Origin: Candidatus Aminicenantota bacterium | GTDB taxonomy: Bacteria > Acidobacteriota > Aminicenantia > Aminicenantales > Aminicenantaceae | Assembly (NCBI GenBank): GCA_030673995.1 | Contig: DAOUYU010000062.1 | Span: 1 to 9,148, forward strand | Direction: 5' to 3' | DNA: 9,148 bases | In this document: positions 1 through 6,709 of the stretch, piece after piece | How positions within the stretch are numbered: the first letter of the stretch is position 1 | How the letters are laid out: every line of letters begins with the position of its first letter | Made by a program: the position numbers and the translations under genes | Notes under the pieces: model-generated | Databases searched by the model: none | What the model was told of the DNA's origin: nothing | What the model saw: only the letters and a program-made list of their open reading frames with translations

Positions 1-2
1 TC

Positions 3-1799
3 CTTGGGATTTTCCTAAGCTTTACTCTCGTTCTTGCTGCTGCACCTGGAAAATTGACTTTTGGCAAGTATCACCAGCCCAAAGAACTAAATACATTGCT
101 CAAATCCTGGACTTCAAAGTATCCACAACTCACTAAACTTATAAATATCGGTAAGAGCTCAGGAAATAATGACTTATTTATTCTCTGTATTGCTGCAGAG
201 AAAAAAGGCTCTCCAGAACCAGATTCTAGGCCGGCAATATTTGTATCTGCCAATTTAGAAGGTGTTCATCTTGTAGGAACTGAGGCCGCTCTTATGCTCA
301 TCGAAAAACTTCTTACAAAATACGGATCTGATGAAAAAATTACCAGACTATTAGAAAAAAGAACTGTATATGTGGCTCCTCTTCTCAACCCTGATGCTGC
401 ACAATACTATTTTGCCGATATCTCTTATGAACGGCGAACGAACGCACACTCTATTGATGAAGATCTGGATGATTTGATCGATGAGGATGGTTTTGACGAC
501 CTCAACAAAGACAGCCTGATTACTCAAATGAGAGTCAAAGACCCAGATGGCAAGTGGATTCCAGATCCCACTGAGCCCCGTCTAATGCGCAGAGCAGACC
601 CTAATAAGGGCGAAAAGGGAATTTATAAAATTTACACAGAAGGGTTGGATAACGACGGAGATGGAGAATACAACGAAGATCCCCCTGGAGGCGTAGAACT
701 CAACTGTAATTTCCCTCATGACTTCGAATATTACATCAAGGCTGCTGGCCGCTGGCCTGTCTCTGAAAAAGAATCTATAGCCCTGGTGAAATTCCTCATC
801 TCTAAACCCAATATTGCTATTGTCTTGAATTTTTCGAGCGAGAACACATTTCTCAATCTCCAACAATCAGGCAGCGCTAGGACTCCTGAAGATAGACCAA
901 GCAGGACCAGCCTTCCTGTAGAGCGACCTAGAGCTCTAAGACAGATGCGCAGGTTAGAACCTGCTACTAACATTGATAAGCAGGATATGCCTTATATGAA
1001 AACTGTACAGAGGGATTACAAAAATGCGCTAGAAAAAGCTAAGCTCAATTATCCCGAGAATAGGGCAAAAGGTGTGGGAAAAGGATCTTTTGTCGCTTAC
1101 TGTTATTACCAGTATGGCGTTCATGTTTTTTCTTCGGACCTATGGGCAATACCTGAATCTCAAAAAAGACCTGCCAGGGAAATCAAGCGTGACATTCCAG
1201 CTAAGAATGTTGAGATAAGGGAAAGAATGCCCAAAAGAGGAAATGCAAGGGAAGATGAGCATCCAGATATCTACATCCTTAAATGGTCGGATTCAGTCCT
1301 TAAAGGAAAAGGCTTCGTTACCTGGACACCTTACAAACACCCTACTTTAGGAGATGTGGAAATTGGCGGTTTTGTCCCTTACACCAAAACAATCCCTCCT
1401 CCTTCCGAAATTGAAAAAACTATCTCTTTTCATGCTGATTTCTATATCGGTCTGATGAACAGACTGCCCGAGCTAAAAATTAAAGATACCCAGGTTAAAG
1501 CTCTTGAAGATGGCCTGTATCAGGTCACTGTTTCCTTCATTAACATTGGTAGGTTTCCAACGTCAACGGCTCAGGGAAGACGGGCTCGAACTTCCTGGCC
1601 CATTAAAGTTCACCTGAAGATGACAGAGAATCAATCGCTGTTTTCCGGGCGTTCAATCGAATCCATCCCCGTTATCAATGAAAATGGCGATATCAAAAAA
1701 CTGGAATGGACAATAAGAGGCAAAAAAAGTTCTAAAATCACAATCACTGCAAAATCTCCAAAACTTGGTTCTGTGACGACAACTGTCGTCCTTCAATAA
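3..1799 (+). CDS. Exported M14 carboxypeptidase-fold protein with all catalytic residues substituted (probable pseudoenzyme); 5' end outside window
   Basis: The frame is open to the left edge. Codons from position 3 encode a hydrophobic stretch ending in LAAAPG, the end of a signal peptide, so the true start lies upstream; the TTG at 54 is not a credible start. Residues below are numbered from that TTG. The M14 peptidase fold spans about 5-370, followed by a W-x-PYKHP-x-x-GD-x-EIGG motif at 424-439 and a probable C-terminal beta-sandwich at 472-581. Aligned by eye to its downstream neighbour, the zinc motif HGSE is EGVH (E69, H72), the third zinc ligand His is S261, the substrate-binding Asn-Arg is N217-C218, and the general base Glu is D362. 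DxDxD acidic loops lie at 135-145 and 199-209, and Arg/Pro-rich inserts at about 272-302 and 371-401. Classical carboxypeptidase activity is unlikely. A binding or regulatory role beside the active paralogue is inference. The frame is unbroken, so I do not call it a pseudogene. Confidence 0.92.
   Translation, partial: LGIFLSFTLVLAAAPGKLTFGKYHQPKELNTLLKSWTSKYPQLTKLINIGKSSGNNDLFILCIAAEKKGSPEPDSRPAIFVSANLEGVHLVGTEAALMLIEKLLTKYGSDEKITRLLEKRTVYVAPLLNPDAAQYYFADISYERRTNAHSIDEDLDDLIDEDGFDDLNKDSLITQMRVKDPDGKWIPDPTEPRLMRRADPNKGEKGIYKIYTEGLDNDGDGEYNEDPPGGVELNCNFPHDFEYYIKAAGRWPVSEKESIALVKFLISKPNIAIVLNFSSENTFLNLQQSGSARTPEDRPSRTSLPVERPRALRQMRRLEPATNIDKQDMPYMKTVQRDYKNALEKAKLNYPENRAKGVGKGSFVAYCYYQYGVHVFSSDLWAIPESQKRPAREIKRDIPAKNVEIRERMPKRGNAREDEHPDIYILKWSDSVLKGKGFVTWTPYKHPTLGDVEIGGFVPYTKTIPPPSEIEKTISFHADFYIGLMNRLPELKIKDTQVKALEDGLYQVTVSFINIGRFPTSTAQGRRARTSWPIKVHLKMTENQSLFSGRSIESIPVINENGDIKKLEWTIRGKKSSKITITAKSPKLGSVTTTVVLQ
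1775..1790 (+). repeat. Short inverted repeat near the 3' end of the first M14 gene
   Basis: GACGACA and TGTCGTC are perfect reverse complements separated by two bases, and could fold as a 6-base-pair stem with an AACT loop. The repeat lies in coding sequence seven bases before the stop codon of the first M14 gene and about a dozen bases before the Shine-Dalgarno site of the next. There is no T-run after it, so it is not an intrinsic terminator. It may be chance, or an mRNA processing or stability hairpin at the gene junction. Confidence 0.4.
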
Positions 1800-1802
1800 T
1801 AC

Positions 1803-1807
1803 GGAGG
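1803..1807 (+). promoter_or_regulatory. Ribosome binding site of the second M14 gene
   Basis: GGAGG sits six bases before the ATG at 1814 and four bases after the stop codon of the preceding gene. It fixes the start and supports independent translation initiation on a shared transcript. Confidence 0.85.
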
Positions 1808-1813
1808 AAAAAA

Positions 1814-3568
1814 ATGTGTAAGAATAAAATTCTTTTGAGTTTAGTGGTGATAGCTTCTATTCTGACTTTTGTGATTCCGAAAGGACTCTCTGCAGCTGAG
1901 ATTAATCTTTCTTTTGATCACTACTCTACCCATGCGGAGCTCACCAAGATACTAAAAGCTATAGAAAAAACCTATCCTCATTTTATGACTGTAAAATCTC
2001 TTGGCTGTTCTTATCAGGGGCGAGAAATATGGGGTGTTGTTCTCAATAATCCTAAGACTGGACCGCCAGAACACAAACCGGGCTTCTATATGGACGGCAA
2101 CATCCATGGCAGTGAAATCCAGGGAACAGAAACCGCCTTATACGCAATCTGGTATCTGCTGAAAAACTATGGAAAAACAGAATTGGCCACTCGCTTGCTG
2201 GATGAGAAGGCATTCTACGTAATCCCGACCATGAACCCCGATAGCCGCGATTATTTCATCAATGGACCATCTGATCCGAACACTCCCCGCACCGGACTTG
2301 TTCCTTATGATAATGATCAGGATGGACTTGTTGACGAAGACGGACCTGAAGATTTGGACGGCGACGGTTCCTTTACACAGATGCGAAAGAAAGATCCCAC
2401 TGGCAATTACAAAGCTCATCCTGATGACCCCAGAATAATGATCCGTGTTGGGCAAGGAGAAAAAGGCAAATACATTCTATTGGGACAAGAAGGCATCGAT
2501 AACGATGGCGACGGCCGCATTAATGAAGACGCTCTTGGCGGGTATGATATGAACCGCAACTATGGGTTCTATTGGCAACCTGCCTATATCCAACGTGGCG
2601 CGAGCGATTATCCGTTTTGCTTCCCAGAAACCAAAGCAACGCTCGATTTTACTCAAGCTAATCCGAATATCATGGGAGCCCAAGCCTTTCACAACACTGG
2701 AGGCATGATTCTCAGAGGTCCTGCATCACCTAATTTAGGGCCCTACTCCATGGCTGACTTACGTATTTACGACTTTATAGCCAAAAAAGGAGAAAAAATT
2801 CTTCCCGGCTACAGCTACTTGATTATCCAAAAAGACATGGGAACTGGATCCTATGGCAGTATGATTGATTTCTTTTACTATGTTCTCGGCGCTTACACCT
2901 TCAGTAATGAATTGGATATCCCTGTAACTCCAAGGCAGAGGAGGAGTGAAGGACAAGAAGATGAAGAAATGAAATGGCGCTCCCTTTCACGCATGCTTAA
3001 TGAAATGGACTATCACGACCTGGTGCTCATGGGCGAACAGTACACAGAGTGGAAACCCTATAAACATCCCCTCTACGGAGATATTGAAATCGGAGGAGTA
3101 AAAAGATTTGGGAGCCGGGTGTCTCCTTTATTCAAACTGGCAGAGACATGTCACCGTAACGCTGCCTTTTGTTTTTTTCATGCGGATCAGCTCCCTCGTT
3201 TAGTCTTTGATAAAGTCGAGGTCAAAAAACTGGAAAAAAACATCTATCAGATTGATATCACGATTGAAAACACGCGTGTCACTCCCACAATCTCTGACAT
3301 TGCCATTCAGAAAAAACTTCATCGATCTGATCGCCTCAAGATAGAAGGAGAAAATGTGAAACTTCTTGCTGCAGGCCGCCTGACAGACCGCTTCCGCAGA
3401 ATTACTCAAAAAATAAAAACATACAAAAATTCCTTCTGGATAAAATCTGGAGTTCCTAGTTTCGGAAGAGTCGATTATTGCTTACTCATAAAAGGAAAAG
3501 GCAAAATAAAGCTTATATACGATTCTCTTAAAGGAGGATACTATACAACGGCATCAGCTTTAAATTAA
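1814..3568 (+). CDS. Exported M14-family zinc carboxypeptidase, apparently active, with calcium-type DxDxDG loops
   Basis: This is a predicted secreted metallocarboxypeptidase, which in the M14 family removes C-terminal residues from peptides. The signal peptide is about residues 1-27, with cleavage likely after LSA. The zinc ligands are H98 and E101 (NIHGSE) and H293 (AFHNTGG). Substrate binding is by N247-R248 (DMNRNY), with NPD at 141-143. The general base is E366 (FSNELDIP). Between NPD and NRN there is an insert with three acidic loops (166-176, 182-185 and 229-239) of the DxDxDG kind seen in dockerin and EF-hand calcium sites. A W-x-PYKHP-x-x-GD-x-EIGG motif lies at 413-428, and a probable beta-sandwich at about 462-584. 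At 584 residues it is longer than a simple M14 catalytic domain of roughly 300, because of the insert and the C-terminal domain. It lies 14 bases after its degenerate paralogue, probably in one operon. The exact substrate specificity cannot be read from the sequence. Confidence 0.95.
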   Translation: MCKNKILLSLVVIASILTFVIPKGLSAAEINLSFDHYSTHAELTKILKAIEKTYPHFMTVKSLGCSYQGREIWGVVLNNPKTGPPEHKPGFYMDGNIHGSEIQGTETALYAIWYLLKNYGKTELATRLLDEKAFYVIPTMNPDSRDYFINGPSDPNTPRTGLVPYDNDQDGLVDEDGPEDLDGDGSFTQMRKKDPTGNYKAHPDDPRIMIRVGQGEKGKYILLGQEGIDNDGDGRINEDALGGYDMNRNYGFYWQPAYIQRGASDYPFCFPETKATLDFTQANPNIMGAQAFHNTGGMILRGPASPNLGPYSMADLRIYDFIAKKGEKILPGYSYLIIQKDMGTGSYGSMIDFFYYVLGAYTFSNELDIPVTPRQRRSEGQEDEEMKWRSLSRMLNEMDYHDLVLMGEQYTEWKPYKHPLYGDIEIGGVKRFGSRVSPLFKLAETCHRNAAFCFFHADQLPRLVFDKVEVKKLEKNIYQIDITIENTRVTPTISDIAIQKKLHRSDRLKIEGENVKLLAAGRLTDRFRRITQKIKTYKNSFWIKSGVPSFGRVDYCLLIKGKGKIKLIYDSLKGGYYTTASALN

Positions 3569-3574
3569 GAAGCA

Positions 3575-3593
3575 GTTGGCGGATCGCACCAAC
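3575..3593 (-). terminator. Candidate terminator hairpin between convergent genes
   Basis: Read on the minus strand, GTTGGTG and CGCCAAC pair over seven positions (one G-U wobble) around a CGATC loop, 40 bases after the stop of the S9 peptidase gene, followed by TGCTTCTTAATTT. On the plus strand the same arms pair less well (one C-A mismatch), followed by T-rich but interrupted sequence. The T-tract is weak in both directions, so this is a candidate only, possibly serving both genes. The rest of the 65-base gap shows nothing else. Confidence 0.35.
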
Positions 3594-3633
3594 CCACGAC
3601 TAATATTTATTGCTTATTTTTATCTTGTTTATC

Positions 3634-6534
3634 TTATCTTTTCGTTTGTCTTGCTTTCTTGTCATGTTCTCTGATGTGTTCTTTAGTCTTGAGATGGGAG
3701 ATTCCTTTTTGAAGCCATTTGGGAGCGGGTTTTCCTTTAAGATGGTGGTCGAAAAATTCCCGCATTCGTAGGGTGTAGTCTATTTGATTGGGAGACTTTT
3801 GCAGCCCATGGCCTTCCCCTTTGTAATTGAGCATAACAACCGGCTTCCTGAGGCGTTTTAGAGTATTGAAATACTCGATTCCCTGGTTCCATTCCACAGC
3901 TCCATCTTTGTCGTTCATCATCATGAGAAGTGGTGTTTTCACGTTTTTGGCATGATAAACGGGGGAATTCCGGATGAAATCATCGAGGTGATCCCAATAG
4001 CCGCCTTTGGCGAGTCCCGAGCGACTTTCAAAAATGGCTGAATTTACATTGCCCGTGCGCCAGTATATCTCGCTGTACATACTGACCATATTGGTAAACG
4101 GTGCTCGAACCATGGCACATTTAAAAATATCAGTTTGGGTAATCAGAAAACAACTCTGATAGCCGCCGAAAGAACCACCATGAATCGCAACATTGTTTTT
4201 GTCTACAACTCCAGTAGCAATAGCTGCCTCAACAGCGGGAACCACACATTCTAACGCGGACATACCTGGTTCGCCTAATCTATAGACACTATCCGGCATC
4301 AATACCGCATATCCCGCGCTGGTGTATACAGATTTATTAAAGCCGTTAGCTGACGGGGCAAAATAGTTATTAAGCCTTTGGGAAAATCTCCTGTAGATCA
4401 GGACAACTGTAGGATAACTTTTCCCTTTTTCATATTTTGCAGGCAGGAAAAGCGCTCCTTGAAGCTTTTCCCCACTAACATTTTTGTAATCTATGAGCAT
4501 TGATCCGCTTGACCACAGATACTCCTTCTGCTGAGGATTTGTTTCTGTTATTCTACGTCCCTTCTGAAGAGAATGGTCTGTTACGTAGTAGTCAGGATAG
4601 TCTTTGTATGTTTGTTTCGTATAGAGAAAGACATCAGCGGCTTTGGCTTTCGAAACGCTTGAGAAGGAAGCATCATCCCAGAGAAGCATCTTGGCTCCTG
4701 GCTTCCCTCTATCCACTCTGGCTATTCCGGCTTTTTTTGTCCACTCTCCATAGGCTGTAAAATAAACCGAGCCAGAAAGGTCAATTCCATTCTCTTCGGC
4801 ATCCAATCTGATGCGGTTCTGATAGCGAATCCCCTCTTTTTTTCCATTTACAGTGAGATTCACTCCCGTACCGCCATGAACAGGAACATTCCACACATCC
4901 CAGTTATCAGAGAGAAGTACTGATACTCCATCTTTTACCCATCCTATGGGCCGAATAGGTGATTTCTCCCTCATTATCTCTTTTCTTTCTTCACTGAGAA
5001 AAGAGGTAGGAACATCCTTGCTGATGTTGTATTTTTTGCCTGTTGCCATCTCATATGTGTAATAGTGCCCATCATCATAATAGAGAAAGTGGCTCCCATC
5101 CAGAGAGGTGCCATTGTACCAGCGGCTTTTCTTAAGAGCCAGGCTACGGGCTCCTGTTCTCAGATCAACAATATATATATCCTGGTATAACCGTCCATCA
5201 AGATTCCCCATCAATTCATATTCACTGTTATCACGACCTATAGCCCAGCGGTGTTTTGCAGCAGGTTCCACCTGTTTCAATCCTTCATCAGCAAGCCTGA
5301 TGAATCTAGTCTCTTTTACGCGGTAAATCGAAAGATAGCTGAAATTCTTGTCCCTTGCTTCCTGTACCTGCTGCATAGGCTGTGATCTTTTATCCATCCA
5401 ATGCCAGATATCCAAATCAGCCATTTCCTCCTCAGCCTCCCTTCTCATTTCCCTGGGGGGAGGTCCTTCTTTCTTCTTAACTTCATGGATGCCGAAGAGA
5501 ATCCCTCCTAAATCCTCAGTCCATTCAGGGCTCCTGTTCGGACTTATCGTCATTCCCGCTGGAAAATCTTTATCCTCACTCGGATCATAGACTGTTTTTT
5601 GTGGGGATTTTGAGGAAAAATTCGTGAAGCCTATCACACTGTAGAGCTTGTCTTCAAAATTCTTATCCTCTTTCCCCTTCAAAACAGCAAGCGCATCTCC
5701 TTTCTCTCTCCAACTCAGCCTTCTGTAAATGGCTTTATCGCTGTCAAGTGGCATAACAACTCCGGTGCTCATGTTCCGAAGCTGCACTCCGTTTCCGCTC
5801 TTATCCTGAGCGTCAACGATCCAGGCCATTAACCGGCCTTTCTTATCAAAGGAAAACTCAGACACATTTCCTAGGCTTAGCTCATTAGAAGAAGCCAGTT
5901 CATGGAGAATCAAGTCCGTGCCATTTGCTCTTTCCTCTCTGGGGCCAGCACCTGCAGTTCCTGAGGGAGGGGCAGCTCTTCTCTGCTCTCCTGCTTGGAC
6001 TTCGGGAGGATATTTTTGCAGGACTATCCAGGATGAGGCCTCTCCGGAAAACTCATGCTTTCTGACCTTCTCAAACTCAATCTTTTCACCAGAAGAAAGA
6101 TTCACCAACCCCACCTTGTTGTAAGCCCTTTTCCTTTGTCTTTTTGCTACCTCTGCTTCCTTCTCTGTAGGGTAAATCGTAAAGGCCACCCATCTGGAAT
6201 CCTCAGAGAAAGAGATATCCCCTGCACGAGGAGCTACGCCGGGACGCCTTCTCTGTGGTCGAGGAGCTTGGCCTCCAGGGAACTTGAATTCCTTTTCTCC
6301 CTTTGTCTTCCTGGTGATGACTTCACTTTCTCCTTTGCCCGGGGAAAGCCTATAGGTAAACCACTTCCCGTCATTTGATAGGGCCGTAGACCTGATACTC
6401 TTCCAGGCAAGTATGTCTTCTATTTCGATTGTCTTGAGCTTTTGAGGTGCGGCTTTTTCTCCTTGAGCAGAAAAGCCCGGAATAACCAGAAGTATCCATA
6501 AAATAGCTGTCAGAAAACTTTTTGTTTTCCTCAT
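3634..6534 (-). CDS. Exported S9-family (prolyl oligopeptidase-type) serine peptidase
   Basis: This is a predicted periplasmic or secreted oligo- or dipeptidyl-peptidase. The signal peptide is residues 1-23 (MRKTK, then a hydrophobic core, then FSA before Q24). Residues about 35-680 have the repeated strand pattern and S/W-rich turns of a beta-propeller. The alpha/beta-hydrolase domain runs from about 690 to 935. The catalytic triad is S788 in HGGSFGGYQ, D877 in NDKDGAVEW and H909 in GEGHGL. The segment around QGIEYFNTLKRLRKPV and the FFDHHLKGKPAPKW end resemble the long S9 peptidases of Bacteroidetes and relatives, which carry GGYQ after the serine and are also about 900 residues or more. 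Arg/Pro/Ala-rich low-complexity inserts lie at about 86-105, 178-203 and 357-370, in likely propeller loops. AGGAGG eight bases upstream supports the ATG. The gene stands alone: convergent with the M14 pair and separated from the TPR gene by 175 bases. Exact specificity is unknown. Confidence 0.95.
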   Translation of the reverse strand: MRKTKSFLTAILWILLVIPGFSAQGEKAAPQKLKTIEIEDILAWKSIRSTALSNDGKWFTYRLSPGKGESEVITRKTKGEKEFKFPGGQAPRPQRRRPGVAPRAGDISFSEDSRWVAFTIYPTEKEAEVAKRQRKRAYNKVGLVNLSSGEKIEFEKVRKHEFSGEASSWIVLQKYPPEVQAGEQRRAAPPSGTAGAGPREERANGTDLILHELASSNELSLGNVSEFSFDKKGRLMAWIVDAQDKSGNGVQLRNMSTGVVMPLDSDKAIYRRLSWREKGDALAVLKGKEDKNFEDKLYSVIGFTNFSSKSPQKTVYDPSEDKDFPAGMTISPNRSPEWTEDLGGILFGIHEVKKKEGPPPREMRREAEEEMADLDIWHWMDKRSQPMQQVQEARDKNFSYLSIYRVKETRFIRLADEGLKQVEPAAKHRWAIGRDNSEYELMGNLDGRLYQDIYIVDLRTGARSLALKKSRWYNGTSLDGSHFLYYDDGHYYTYEMATGKKYNISKDVPTSFLSEERKEIMREKSPIRPIGWVKDGVSVLLSDNWDVWNVPVHGGTGVNLTVNGKKEGIRYQNRIRLDAEENGIDLSGSVYFTAYGEWTKKAGIARVDRGKPGAKMLLWDDASFSSVSKAKAADVFLYTKQTYKDYPDYYVTDHSLQKGRRITETNPQQKEYLWSSGSMLIDYKNVSGEKLQGALFLPAKYEKGKSYPTVVLIYRRFSQRLNNYFAPSANGFNKSVYTSAGYAVLMPDSVYRLGEPGMSALECVVPAVEAAIATGVVDKNNVAIHGGSFGGYQSCFLITQTDIFKCAMVRAPFTNMVSMYSEIYWRTGNVNSAIFESRSGLAKGGYWDHLDDFIRNSPVYHAKNVKTPLLMMMNDKDGAVEWNQGIEYFNTLKRLRKPVVMLNYKGEGHGLQKSPNQIDYTLRMREFFDHHLKGKPAPKWLQKGISHLKTKEHIREHDKKARQTKR

Positions 6535-6542
6535 AATTATTT

Positions 6543-6548
6543 CCTCCT
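6543..6548 (-). promoter_or_regulatory. Ribosome binding site of the S9 peptidase gene
   Basis: On the minus strand, AGGAGG lies eight bases before the ATG at 6534-6532. It is a strong Shine-Dalgarno match and confirms the start that includes the signal peptide. Confidence 0.85.
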
Positions 6549-6551
6549 CTT

Positions 6552-6568
6552 TGAAAAAAAATTTTTCA
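6552..6568 (-). repeat. AT-rich inverted repeat in the S9 gene leader
   Basis: TGAAAAA and TTTTTCA are perfect reverse complements around three bases. The repeat lies between the candidate -10 element and the Shine-Dalgarno site, so it would be in the leader of the transcript. Its stem is nearly all A-U and therefore weak; it may simply be composition. Confidence 0.3.
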
Positions 6569-6580
6569 CCTTAAAATAAG

Positions 6581-6586
6581 ATTGTA
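6581..6586 (-). promoter_or_regulatory. Candidate -10 element for the S9 peptidase gene
   Basis: The minus strand reads TACAAT, one mismatch from the TATAAT consensus, and would give a leader of about 40 bases before the ATG. No convincing TTGACA-like -35 is seen at 16-18 bases upstream. The 175-base gap (6535-6709) is the most likely place for a promoter, because the upstream TPR gene is otherwise distant. Weak evidence. The remainder of the gap shows only an AT-rich inverted repeat at 6552-6568 and no further gene. Confidence 0.3.
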
Positions 6587-6709
6587 CACTAGCGTTGAGT
6601 AGAAGATGATCCTTCAGCCATCAAATGTAATTGAAAATCCCTGAATGCTTTAGCAGTCCAACTGTCGTGAGTGGAACGAAAGAAACAAGGCACCAATTTT
6701 TCGGTTTTT

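Noticed and set aside
54..56. TTG as start codon of the first M14 gene
   Set aside because: The frame is open to the left edge, and the codons from position 3 encode a hydrophobic signal-peptide core ending in LAAAPG. The start must lie upstream of the window.
3..1799. First M14 gene as a pseudogene
   Set aside because: Although its catalytic residues are replaced, the frame is intact over almost 1800 bases, and the fold motifs and C-terminal domain are kept. That fits a maintained protein better than decay.
2138..2455. 105-codon open frame on the minus strand opposite the active M14 gene
   Set aside because: It is antisense to the catalytic and acidic-loop region of a clear M14 gene. The Ile/Val-rich product is what the complement of GAT/GAC codons gives, and there is no independent support.
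6055..6378. 107-codon open frame on the plus strand opposite the S9 gene
   Set aside because: It lies wholly antisense to a well-supported coding region, has no recognisable domain or ribosome site, and is rich in the Ser/Leu/Cys expected from the complement of that gene.
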